Positions 7,178 to 14,098 of a stretch of 64,000 bases of DNA are shown piece by piece; the stretch's first letter is position 1; each line of letters starts with the position of its first letter. The notes below the pieces were generated by a model. That model saw only the letters and a program-made list of their open reading frames with translations. It did not search any database and was not told where the DNA came from. The stretch is from Pareuzebyella sediminis (GTDB lineage: Bacteria > Bacteroidota > Bacteroidia > Flavobacteriales > Flavobacteriaceae). Where the stretch lies: positions 372,001 through 436,000 of the forward strand of contig NZ_VTZS01000001.1 in the NCBI RefSeq assembly GCF_008367235.1. The letters are read 5' to 3'. The position numbers and the translations under genes are program-made.

Positions 7178-8521
7178 TTGTTACGAAACCTACTTCTTTA
7201 CGCATACTTTATAGTTTCTTCCACTCTTTTTTCACAAGGGATAGAAAAAAAGCATAAGGGCAAATTTTCCGGTCAATGGCGAACCTATTACATGAACACT
7301 TTGAATAAGGGGGAGCTTAAAGATTTTTCGGCCTTGGCAACGGGAGGTAAAATTGCGTATACCTACAAGTTTCATAAAAAATTCGAGTTGGGATCCTCTT
7401 TGTACAATAGTACAAATTTAGGATGGCAAGATTTGACCCTTCCTGATAGGACGACAGGTAAGGGAAGTCGTTATGAAGAAGGACTTTTCGATCGTTTATA
7501 CCCCGAGAAAGATGCTGTTTTTTTGTTAGGGGAATTATACGCTACCTATACGTTGCCCAAGCATCAGTTTAAGATCGGTCGAATGAAAATAAATACCCCT
7601 TTGATAAACCCTGAGGATGGTCGAATGATTCCTACACTGGTACAAGGATTTTGGTATACCCATAAACTTTACGATTTAAATAGGTTCCAATTCGGTGTAT
7701 TACATCAAATTGCGCCTCGATCGACCGGAGAATTTTTTGGAATAGGAGAAAGTATTGGTACGTATCCGGTCGGAAGAAACGAGTTAGGACAAGCCAGTCT
7801 TTATTCGGGAAATACGCGTTCAGATTATATATGGATACTGAATACAAATTTTAAACTGGGGCCTGAAGTACGGGTGGATTTATGGAATTACTACGTTAAC
7901 AATGTCTTCAACTCGTTATATTTCAAGCCTAGTTGGCAGCTAAGCCCGAATGTAAGCTTAAAAGGGGAATGGCTCCATCAAAATAGGGTAGGCCATGGAG
8001 GAAATGCCATAGATACACTAAGGTATTTTACAGATGCTACTTCTGATCTTTTCGGATTTCGAATGGAGTATCGCTGGAAAGCATCAATGGTTAATTTGAG
8101 CTACAATAGAATACTGCCGCAGGGGCGCTTTATTTCACCAAGGGAGTGGGGTAGGGAAGATCTCTTTAGTTTCCAAAAGCGTGAGCGCAGTGAAGGCACT
8201 TCAGATAACCATGCCGTCGTTTTAAATTATCATACGATTTTCGAAATGCCAAAGAAAGTTGCCTCACTAAAATCTTTAGTAAGTGTGGGTCGACATTGGA
8301 AACCTTCTGTTTTAGATGCGAAGGCCAATAAATATGCGATGCCGGATTATACCCATCTTAATGTGGATCTTTTTTTTGATTTTAAGAAATTGCCTAATCT
8401 AAAACCTGAATTACTATTCACTAAAAAATGGGCCCATGGAAATTTTCCTGACCAGCCCAATTTTTATTTTAACAAAACCGATCTCTTTCATATGGATATT
8501 ATCTTGAACTATAACTTTTAA
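7178..8521 (+). CDS. Outer-membrane porin-like beta-barrel (OprD-like)
   Basis: From a TTG start at 7178 the protein is 447 residues: a signal peptide (LLLYAYFIVSSTLFSQG) followed by an antiparallel beta-rich protein with repeated alternating hydrophobic strands and a C-terminal strand ending in Phe (IILNYNF), typical of outer-membrane barrels. TTG is preferred because the next ATG, near residue 34, would remove the signal peptide. The TTG lies 1 bp after the tsdA stop, giving tight coupling. A bidirectional-looking hairpin (8742-8765) ends the operon. Its partner suggests a channel for thiosulfate, tetrathionate or another substrate, but selectivity cannot be read from the sequence. Confidence 0.7.
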   Translation: MLRNLLLYAYFIVSSTLFSQGIEKKHKGKFSGQWRTYYMNTLNKGELKDFSALATGGKIAYTYKFHKKFELGSSLYNSTNLGWQDLTLPDRTTGKGSRYEEGLFDRLYPEKDAVFLLGELYATYTLPKHQFKIGRMKINTPLINPEDGRMIPTLVQGFWYTHKLYDLNRFQFGVLHQIAPRSTGEFFGIGESIGTYPVGRNELGQASLYSGNTRSDYIWILNTNFKLGPEVRVDLWNYYVNNVFNSLYFKPSWQLSPNVSLKGEWLHQNRVGHGGNAIDTLRYFTDATSDLFGFRMEYRWKASMVNLSYNRILPQGRFISPREWGREDLFSFQKRERSEGTSDNHAVVLNYHTIFEMPKKVASLKSLVSVGRHWKPSVLDAKANKYAMPDYTHLNVDLFFDFKKLPNLKPELLFTKKWAHGNFPDQPNFYFNKTDLFHMDIILNYNF

Positions 8522-8741
8522 GGTACTACAAACGGGGTAAATCATTATTTCCAAAGTAATCCGGTTTATTTTTCCTTAAAAATAAAGTCTTTAACCTTGA
8601 ATTATGTTACTGCCGATATATGGCGATCAAGAAGCTTTTGTCGCCAAGCAAGAAGCGTAGCTATCATCTGCATGGGGTAGCAGGTCAAAGGGCCTCTTTG
8701 ACTATACAAGAGCATTGGAAAGACTACAAAGGAGAAGTAAA

Positions 8742-8765
8742 AATGGAGACCTTTAGGTCTCCATT
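8742..8765 (+). terminator. Hairpin terminator between the convergent porin and sqr genes
   Basis: An 11-bp perfect stem (AATGGAGACCT, loop TT, AGGTCTCCATT) is followed on the plus strand by a T-run at about 8771-8776. On the minus strand it is followed by TTTTTAC, so it may also end transcription from sqr. Confidence 0.8.
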
Positions 8766-8789
8766 ATAGTGTTTTTTGCATTGATCGAA

Positions 8790-10097
8790 TTAAACGTCTT
8801 TACCTTTCATCATTTTGTTCCAATACAAATAGGGAAGACCATATTTTTTTAACATCCACAATCGCCAATGTTCTTTAGAAGAATCGAAAATAAGCATTTG
8901 TTTCAGTTTTGGGTCTGGTGTAAAATTGTTGTCATAGTCGAATTCGGCCAATACCATTTTACCATAATCGGTGACAAGAGGGCAAGATGAATACCCGTTG
9001 TAGGCTTTCGTGCCTATTTTATGTTGTGTTCTTAATCGGTCTATATTGTCAACAACTATAGGCACTTGTTTACGAATCGCAGCTCCGGTCTTGGCCGTTG
9101 GTAAAGCTGCAACATCACCTAGGCCAAAAACATTGGGAAACTTATTATGTTGGAGGGTTTTGTGGTCCACATCCAACCATCCTGCATCGTTGGCCAAAAT
9201 GGAATCCTGAATAAATTTAGGTGCTACGGAAGGGGGAGCGGTATGCAACATATCGTAATGAATGCCGTAACGGTCTCCCTCTACGGTAACCTTTACATCT
9301 TTGTAGTTGTATTGAAAATTTTCGTCCAAGTGCTCATTTTCGTCTTCTCCCGACATGACCACGCATCCACCCGCTGAAATATCTTTTCCCAATTCATACC
9401 AAGCAATTTTTTTGTCGGCATCTATGGCTACCAATTTATGATAAAATCGTAAGTTGATATCTTTCCTGTCGACTACTTCCATTAAGGTTTTGGCTATTTC
9501 CTTCACTCCGAAAATAATGGTTCCCGAGGTGGCGAAAACCACATCTGTTTTGTCACGAACACCGCTTTTTCTAAAATAGCTTTCGGCCAAATACATTATT
9601 TTTTGAGGAGCACCCCCACATTTAATTGGCGTCGTGGGTTGCGTAAACAGGGCGGTACCTCCTTTAAAGTTCTTAAGCACTTCCCATGTATGTTTTGGAT
9701 CTGTATAATTACTGCAAACCACACCTTTATCAATAGCATCTTCTAGACCTGGCACTAAACTATAATCATAGGCCAACCCAGGGGCGACTATAAGATAATC
9801 GTAGGTCACATCACCATTAGAAGCAGTACGAACGGTATTTTTATCCGGGTCAAGTTTTATCGCCTTGTCTTTGATCCAAGTAGTCTTCTTTGGTATTACC
9901 GAGGCCATGGGTCGGGCCGTTTTTTCATAATCATATGTTCCAGCACCTACCAGTGTCCATGCGGGCTGATAGTAATGCGTTTCCGCGGGTTCTATAATTG
10001 CTACGTCTTTGGCACCTTTCTGATGTAAGAGTTGGGCCGCTGCCATAATTCCCGCTGTACCTCCGCCAATGATTAATATTTCGTGATGTGCACCCAT
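8790..10097 (-). CDS. sqr: Sulfide:quinone oxidoreductase, type II (SQOR-like)
   Basis: This 435-residue FAD-dependent oxidoreductase has the dinucleotide-binding motif ILIIGGGTAGIMAA (residues 7-20). The two redox cysteines of type II SQR are C160 (TPIKCGGAPQK) and C372 (YSSCPLVTDYGK), and the second FAD motif is FGLGDVAAL (324-332). It lacks the third active-site Cys arrangement of type I enzymes and closely resembles mitochondrial SQOR. It oxidises sulfide at the membrane, reduces quinone, and passes the sulfane sulfur to an acceptor, forming persulfide. That persulfide is the substrate expected for the CstB-like proteins and rhodaneses encoded nearby. It is monocistronic behind its own operator (10122-10165), with a leader of about 21 nt. 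Confidence 0.93.
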   Translation of the reverse strand: MGAHHEILIIGGGTAGIMAAAQLLHQKGAKDVAIIEPAETHYYQPAWTLVGAGTYDYEKTARPMASVIPKKTTWIKDKAIKLDPDKNTVRTASNGDVTYDYLIVAPGLAYDYSLVPGLEDAIDKGVVCSNYTDPKHTWEVLKNFKGGTALFTQPTTPIKCGGAPQKIMYLAESYFRKSGVRDKTDVVFATSGTIIFGVKEIAKTLMEVVDRKDINLRFYHKLVAIDADKKIAWYELGKDISAGGCVVMSGEDENEHLDENFQYNYKDVKVTVEGDRYGIHYDMLHTAPPSVAPKFIQDSILANDAGWLDVDHKTLQHNKFPNVFGLGDVAALPTAKTGAAIRKQVPIVVDNIDRLRTQHKIGTKAYNGYSSCPLVTDYGKMVLAEFDYDNNFTPDPKLKQMLIFDSSKEHWRLWMLKKYGLPYLYWNKMMKGKDV

Positions 10098-10121
10098 GAT
10101 AGCTTTTTTATATGAATTATT

Positions 10122-10165
10122 TAAAAGTACGTCTTGTTTTTTAAGTATTCTGTAACCTTGGTTAC
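10122..10165 (-). promoter_or_regulatory. Sulfur-regulon operator and -7 box upstream of sqr
   Basis: The operator TGTAACcttgGTTACA is centred at 10158.5 (core 10152-10165). On the minus strand TACTTTTA (10122-10129) follows after exactly 22 nt. The predicted start is near 10118. Confidence 0.82.
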
Positions 10166-10230
10166 ACAGCCTATAAAAAAGGTCAACCCCGACGTATGCG
10201 GGATAGACCTTTCAATACCAAACCGATAAC

Positions 10231-10437
10231 CTATTTTTTGACCTTGCAGGTATTGAGTCCGAAAAGGGTATACAGCGGACAAAAACTCACAAAGCTTGTT
10301 AATAGAAATATAGCGGCCAACGCTAGTAATACGTAGGCCAAGGTGCCTTCCACTACTTTGAAGTAGTATAAAGCGGCAATGATAAGGGCTGCAATAATTC
10401 TTATTGTGCGATCTGCAACGCCCATATTTTTTTTCAT
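10231..10437 (-). CDS. YgaP-like inner-membrane protein (DUF2892)
   Basis: This 68-residue protein begins at the ATG at 10437 (MKKNMGVADRTIRI). It has two membrane segments and the family tail FVSFCPLYTLFGLNTCKV with two Cys. DUF2892 domains are fused to rhodanese in E. coli YgaP and are often encoded beside rhodaneses, where they are thought to help export or handle rhodanese-bound sulfur. It follows a 33-residue membrane peptide gene by 7 bp and shares its promoter. Confidence 0.82.
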   Translation of the reverse strand: MKKNMGVADRTIRIIAALIIAALYYFKVVEGTLAYVLLALAAIFLLTSFVSFCPLYTLFGLNTCKVKK

Positions 10438-10444
10438 AATGAAC

Positions 10445-10546
10445 TTATTTAGGGTTAATACCTTTAACAAGAAGAACCAAAGCTGTTATTAAACCAATGC
10501 AAATTATACAAACCATTAAAAGCTTTGTTCCTTTTGTTAATTTCAT
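10445..10546 (-). CDS. 33-residue membrane peptide, possibly leaderless
   Basis: An ATG at 10546 opens 33 codons ending in TAA at 10445-10447. The product has a short basic N-terminus (MKLTKGTK) and one membrane helix (residues 9-28, MVCIICIGLITALVLL core), then VKGINPK. It ends 7 bp before the DUF2892 gene. The predicted transcription start of the promoter at 10550-10593 coincides with this ATG, so translation would be leaderless. An internal ATG at 10516 would leave a leader of about 30 nt and a 23-residue product. No family recognised. Confidence 0.5.
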   Translation of the reverse strand: MKLTKGTKLLMVCIICIGLITALVLLVKGINPK

Positions 10547-10549
10547 ATC

Positions 10550-10593
10550 TAAAAATAATGTTTTATTTTTTCAAGTTATGTGACAATAGTCAC
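10550..10593 (-). promoter_or_regulatory. Sulfur-regulon operator and -7 box upstream of the DUF2892 operon
   Basis: The operator variant GTGACaataGTCAC (10580-10593) keeps full symmetry but has G for A at the third base of each half, making it closer to a classical CRP site. On the minus strand TATTTTTA (10550-10557) follows after exactly 22 nt. Confidence 0.68.
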
Positions 10594-10653
10594 ACAATGA
10601 GTTTTTTATGGCGGGTAAATCTTAATTCAATGAGGATGGATACGGTATGGATT

Positions 10654-10698
10654 GTAACCCATGTTACTGATACCAGAAGGCGATATCCTTTATCTTTG
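10654..10698 (+). promoter_or_regulatory. Sulfur-regulon operator and -7 box upstream of the sterol-desaturase gene
   Basis: The operator GTAACccatGTTAC (10654-10667) is followed on the plus strand after 23 nt by TATCTTTG (10691-10698), a perfect TAnnTTTG. The predicted start near 10702 gives a leader of about 18 nt and places the operator centre at about -41.5. Confidence 0.8.
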
Positions 10699-10719
10699 TA
10701 GAACCATAGGTATTAAACA

Positions 10720-11598
10720 ATGAAAGAATACGTAGAACCTTTTGTGAACTCTTTTTTGGGAACGTTACAGTGGACTTGGAGATCCATTATTTTCGAAGTG
10801 CCTTGGTACACCAATTATTTTTGGGGCTTGATCGCTATATCGCTGTTGGTTTGGATGTTGGAGATTATCTTTCCTTGGAGAAAAGATCAACCCGTTTTCA
10901 GAAAGGATTTTTGGTTGGACGGCTTTTACATGTTTTTCAACTTTTTTCTTTTCGCCATTGTAATCAGTGGAGTGTATCGCGTACTACAGATTCTATTTGG
11001 CAATTTTGGCATTACGGCAAAAAGTCTCTCTATTATAGATATTTCGGTTTGGCCAATGTGGGCACAGCTCACCGTTTTTTTCGTGGTGCTCGATTTTGTA
11101 CAGTGGTTTACCCATATCCTACTTCATAAATACCCTTTTTTGTGGAAATTTCACGCCGTACATCATAGTGTAAAGGAAATGGGCTTTGCTGCCCATTTAC
11201 GGTATCATTGGATGGAAAATATTCTATACAAACCCCTAAAGACATTTGGGGTCATGATTTTAGGCGGGTTCGAGCCCGAACAAGCTTATATTGTTCATTT
11301 TCTTGCCATTGCCATAGGTCATATCAATCATTCCAATATTAAAATCACATGGGGTCCCCTTAAGTACATTTTCAATAATCCGGTCATGCATTTGTATCAC
11401 CATGCCTACAAGCTACCAAAAGGATCCTATGGGGTAAATTTTGGGATAAGTCTGAGTGTATGGGATTATATTTTTAAAACCAATTATATTCCTGAAGATG
11501 GAGGTAAAATAGCATTGGGTTTCCCAGGGGATGATAAAATGCCCAAGGGTTTTTGGGGCCAATTGGTCCATGGCTTTAAAGGGAGAAAAGCAGATTAA
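10720..11598 (+). CDS. Sterol desaturase / fatty acid hydroxylase superfamily protein
   Basis: This 292-residue membrane protein has the eight-histidine di-iron signature of the superfamily: HILLH (132-136), HAVHH (145-149), HINH (201-204) and HLYHH (224-228). Membrane segments lie near residues 34-52, 68-88 and 115-130. Such enzymes hydroxylate or desaturate membrane lipids with O2. It is not an obvious sulfur enzyme, yet it sits alone behind a perfect operator and -7 box of the sulfur regulon. A membrane-lipid change under sulfide or persulfide stress is therefore an inference from regulation, not from biochemistry. Confidence 0.83.
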   Translation: MKEYVEPFVNSFLGTLQWTWRSIIFEVPWYTNYFWGLIAISLLVWMLEIIFPWRKDQPVFRKDFWLDGFYMFFNFFLFAIVISGVYRVLQILFGNFGITAKSLSIIDISVWPMWAQLTVFFVVLDFVQWFTHILLHKYPFLWKFHAVHHSVKEMGFAAHLRYHWMENILYKPLKTFGVMILGGFEPEQAYIVHFLAIAIGHINHSNIKITWGPLKYIFNNPVMHLYHHAYKLPKGSYGVNFGISLSVWDYIFKTNYIPEDGGKIALGFPGDDKMPKGFWGQLVHGFKGRKAD

Positions 11599-11710
11599 TT
11601 TTGGGTCAGGTTTTTGGTTGGCCGCTACCTGCGGTAAGTCGTTTTTACCCTATGGATTAGGTTGTGGGTCAAATCTGAATTGATTTTTTACCAGGGTATT
11701 TTGTCTAAAG

Positions 11711-12193
11711 CTAATAAATACAAGGGCTTTCTGTATGATAGTTACACACAAGCAAAAAACATAGCACTACCAATTTTTCATCTAAAATAAAATCGACGGC
11801 CAGTTTGGCATGTAAATGAGTGGTGGATAAAAGGGGCAATTCTTCTTCGTTCGATTTCATTAGCGTGGGTAGTTCGGTACATCCGAGAATGATACCATCG
11901 GCACCTTTGCCTTTTAGTAACCTGATTTGAGTAAGAAAAAAATCACGGGCTCTTTCTGTGAATATGCCTTGCGTGTGTTCTTTCGATATGTAGTCGATAG
12001 ACGGATACCCCATTTCTTTTAGTTTTTTCTTTACCGAAAGGGCTTGATCACTGTTCGAACACCAAAAAGATACGGAGGAGGCGGCTTAATCAATTTCCAA
12101 ACTGGTGATATTCGGAAGCGCGGCCAATTTGGTGGTTATTGAAGTCGCACAGCCCCTGCACTTTAGGTTTCGTATAATAATGGTCTTTTTCAT
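11711..12193 (-). pseudogene. Chimeric remnant: HMA domain fused to an Asp/Glu racemase C-terminus, with a nonsense codon
   Basis: The ATG at 12193 opens a heavy-metal-associated domain (TIIIRNLKCRGCATSITTKL, with the metal-binding CxxC). It runs 35 codons to a TAA at 12086-12088. Without a frame change the reading continues as HMA sequence (ASSVSFWCSNSDQAL, KKKLKEMGYPSIDYIS) and then passes directly into the C-terminal half of an aspartate/glutamate racemase (GIFTERARDFF, GADGIILGCTELPTLM with its catalytic Cys, LLSTTHLHAKLAVDFIL). Two unrelated gene pieces are thus joined, and the front piece has a stop. This looks like deletion-driven fusion followed by decay. If the TAA were a sequencing error, it would encode a 160-residue fusion. 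Confidence 0.68.
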
Positions 12194-12246
12194 AATCGTT
12201 GGTTATTATTTCGATAAGCACTTGGTTTTATTCCGAGTACCCGTAT

Positions 12247-12588
12247 TCATGACCATTGCATGTAACCACCCTTTAGGTCATAAACATGTATGAAGCCCAG
12301 CCCTACAAGTTTATGGGCGGCTTTTTGACTTCTTGCCCCAGAACGGCAATAGATGTACAGGGGTTTCGTTTTATCCAGTTTTTCGAAGGCTTTTTGAAAT
12401 CCGATAGGGTCGTAATAATCTATATTGATAGCCTTTTTAATATGTCCGTTGTTATATTCCGAAGGGGTGCGCACGTCGACCAATTGAACCTTGTTCTCAA
12501 TGGCCTTGGCATAATCTGACTTATCGAGAATTGTAATTTTCTCGGAAGATTTATTTTTAACTCCGAAAATGGTGCTGAGAATTGACAT
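12247..12588 (-). CDS. Single-domain rhodanese-like sulfurtransferase
   Basis: This 113-residue protein has one rhodanese domain: LVDVRTPSEYNNGHIKKAINI (about residues 36-56) and the active-site loop YIYCRSGARS with Cys81. It has no signal peptide, so it should act in the cytoplasm, carrying sulfane sulfur on Cys81. It lies 90 bp downstream of the peroxiredoxin gene on the same strand with a hairpin between (12622-12650) and no operator of its own. It may be read through from the peroxiredoxin promoter. The HMA/racemase remnant follows. Confidence 0.88.
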   Translation of the reverse strand: MSILSTIFGVKNKSSEKITILDKSDYAKAIENKVQLVDVRTPSEYNNGHIKKAINIDYYDPIGFQKAFEKLDKTKPLYIYCRSGARSQKAAHKLVGLGFIHVYDLKGGYMQWS

Positions 12589-12621
12589 ATCTTTTATTTA
12601 AAATTGAACACTATTTTAATA

Positions 12622-12650
12622 GGAAACGGTCCATATCGAAGACCGTTTCC
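12622..12650 (-). terminator. Hairpin between the peroxiredoxin and rhodanese genes
   Basis: A 10-bp perfect stem (GGAAACGGTC, 9-nt loop, GACCGTTTCC) lies between the two minus-strand genes. No good T-run follows on the minus strand, so it may be a leaky terminator or an mRNA-stabilising hairpin. Confidence 0.55.
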
Positions 12651-12678
12651 CATGAACAACAAACCCATCAAAACAATC

Positions 12679-13341
12679 TCAATTAAGATTTTTCTTTGCA
12701 AGGTACCAGTCGATTTTCTCTACCGAATTATCGGCTAGTCTGGCATTCAGTTCGTACAAGGTCTTCGGTGGGGGCACGATGACACTATCCCCTTTTTTCC
12801 AATCCAACGGCATTGCGACCTTGTATTCATCAGATGTTTGTAGCGCTTCCAAAGCACGTAGTATCTCATTCATATTCCGGCCTACATTTAGAGGGTAGTA
12901 CATAATCAAACGAATCTTTTTACTAGGGTCGATAAAGAAGACTGCTCGTACTGCGGCCGTTTCGCTCTCATTGGGCTGTAACATGCCATATAGTTTAGAT
13001 ACCTTCATGTCGATATCCGCAATTATGGGAAAATCAAAGTACACACCTGTATTTTCACGTACATTTTGAACCCATCCCAAATGTGCATGTACGCTATCGA
13101 TACTGAGTCCAAGAAGTTGGGTATTCAATGCATCGAACTCTGCTTTACGTGTCGCGAAGCCGCTCATTTCGGTTGTACATACAGGGGTGAAGTCTGCGGG
13201 ATGCGAAAACATCACGATCCATTTGTCGGAGGCGAAATCGGAAAATTTTATTTTCCCCTGAGTGGTTACTGCATCAAAATCGGGTGCTAGGTCACCAATT
13301 CTGGGCATTGAATTTACTATAGTATTTTCTTTGAGTTCCAT
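12679..13341 (-). CDS. 1-Cys peroxiredoxin (Prx6 type)
   Basis: This 220-residue protein has the peroxiredoxin active site ADFTPVCTTE with peroxidatic Cys55, the Prx6-type sequence LGLSIDSVHAHLGW, and the long C-terminal domain typical of Prx6 (YYPLNVGRNMNEILRALEALQ). No resolving Cys is evident. It reduces peroxides and possibly persulfide-derived or sulfur oxides. The gene has its own operator and -7 box (13360-13403) with a leader of about 15 nt, tying peroxide defence to the sulfur regulon. Confidence 0.92.
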   Translation of the reverse strand: MELKENTIVNSMPRIGDLAPDFDAVTTQGKIKFSDFASDKWIVMFSHPADFTPVCTTEMSGFATRKAEFDALNTQLLGLSIDSVHAHLGWVQNVRENTGVYFDFPIIADIDMKVSKLYGMLQPNESETAAVRAVFFIDPSKKIRLIMYYPLNVGRNMNEILRALEALQTSDEYKVAMPLDWKKGDSVIVPPPKTLYELNARLADNSVEKIDWYLAKKNLN

Positions 13342-13359
13342 ATGTTTAATTTTATGATA

Positions 13360-13403
13360 CTAAGATACCACTGGAGAAATTCGAATACAGTAACCTAGGT
13401 TAC
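13360..13403 (-). promoter_or_regulatory. Sulfur-regulon operator and -7 box upstream of the peroxiredoxin gene
   Basis: The operator GTAACctagGTTAC (13390-13403) is the exact core consensus. On the minus strand TATCTTAG (13360-13367) follows after exactly 22 nt, one base from TAnnTTTG. Confidence 0.8.
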
Positions 13404-13420
13404 CTAGGGTTAAAAACAGT

Positions 13421-13448
13421 AAAAAGTGGTCCCGAAAGACCACTTTTT
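13421..13448 (-). terminator. Hairpin terminator of the rhodanese lipoprotein gene
   Basis: An 11-bp perfect stem (AAAAAGTGGTC, loop CCGAAA, GACCACTTTTT) is A/T-flanked on both sides. It lies downstream of the gene ending at 13553, and its T-run on the minus strand fits an intrinsic terminator. It could also act in the other direction. Confidence 0.75.
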
Positions 13449-13552
13449 TTTTAAAAAAGGCATTTGGTTGTTTCAAAAAATGAATGAGCCCCATAACACC
13501 ATTGCATGGGTATATCTACCTTCGTGTTCGAACGCTTTGCCGAAGGTGCAAC

Positions 13553-13930
13553 TCACTTATTTTTTTGGTTCCACTCTCCATAACCGCCACTATAGTCAAA
13601 AATAGTGGTGAAGCCCAATTCCCTTAGTTTTTGGCTAGCCTTGCCACTTCGCCCTCCCATCTGGCAGTAGATATAGATGGGTTCGGTTTTGTCGAGCTTG
13701 TTGACTTCTTTCGCGAAATTTTCCGTATCAAGAAAATCGATGTTGACAGCATCGTCGATGTGACCTGCTTCGTACTCCTTTGAGGTACGGACGTCTATCA
13801 GTTGCACGTCTTTACCGATCGCATCGGCCTTTAAGGTCTCTATGCTGATGACCTTGATATCTCCCTTTTGTTGCGAGTTGCAAGAAGCCACTATTAGTGT
13901 GAGAACAAAAAGAACTATAATTTTTTTCAT
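13553..13930 (-). CDS. Rhodanese-domain lipoprotein
   Basis: From the ATG at 13930 the protein has 125 residues: a lipoprotein signal (MKKIIVLFVLTLIVASC, lipid-modified Cys17), then one rhodanese domain with LIDVRTSKEYEAGHIDDAVNI and the active-site loop YIYCQMGGRSG (Cys89). A longer in-frame extension upstream has no signal and crosses a hairpin, so the internal start is clearly right. It places a sulfurtransferase in the periplasm or outer membrane, beside the exported DsrE. The two would allow sulfane sulfur transfer outside the cytoplasm. No regulon operator precedes it, and it is bracketed by hairpins. Confidence 0.86.
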   Translation of the reverse strand: MKKIIVLFVLTLIVASCNSQQKGDIKVISIETLKADAIGKDVQLIDVRTSKEYEAGHIDDAVNIDFLDTENFAKEVNKLDKTEPIYIYCQMGGRSGKASQKLRELGFTTIFDYSGGYGEWNQKNK

Positions 13931-14001
13931 AGGTAAGAATGTAATCGCTATAACTTTCAATGCTATATTTCTAATAAACAATTTAATCAATTCGCCGAAA
14001 T

Positions 14002-14044
14002 GAACAAGGGGAATATTCATATTAGAATATTTCCCCTGTTGTTC
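14002..14044 (-). terminator. Long imperfect hairpin downstream of CstB-like paralogue 2
   Basis: The arms GAACAAGGGGAATATTC (14002-14018) and the near-complement at 14025-14044 form a long stem with two small bulges, 55 bp after the CstB-like gene. No strong T-run follows, so it is a moderate-confidence terminator. Confidence 0.5.
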
Positions 14045-14098
14045 AACCAACTAATTTTTTTCCAGAGAGCCTTACTTCATTTTAGCTAGACGTATCTT

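Noticed and set aside
8620-8769. A 49-residue plus-strand frame (starting MAIKKLLSPSKKRSYHLHG) between the porin and sqr genes
   Set aside because: It ends inside the terminator hairpin at 8742-8765, has no recognisable family and no promoter of the island type, and the region is the expected 3' end of two convergent genes.
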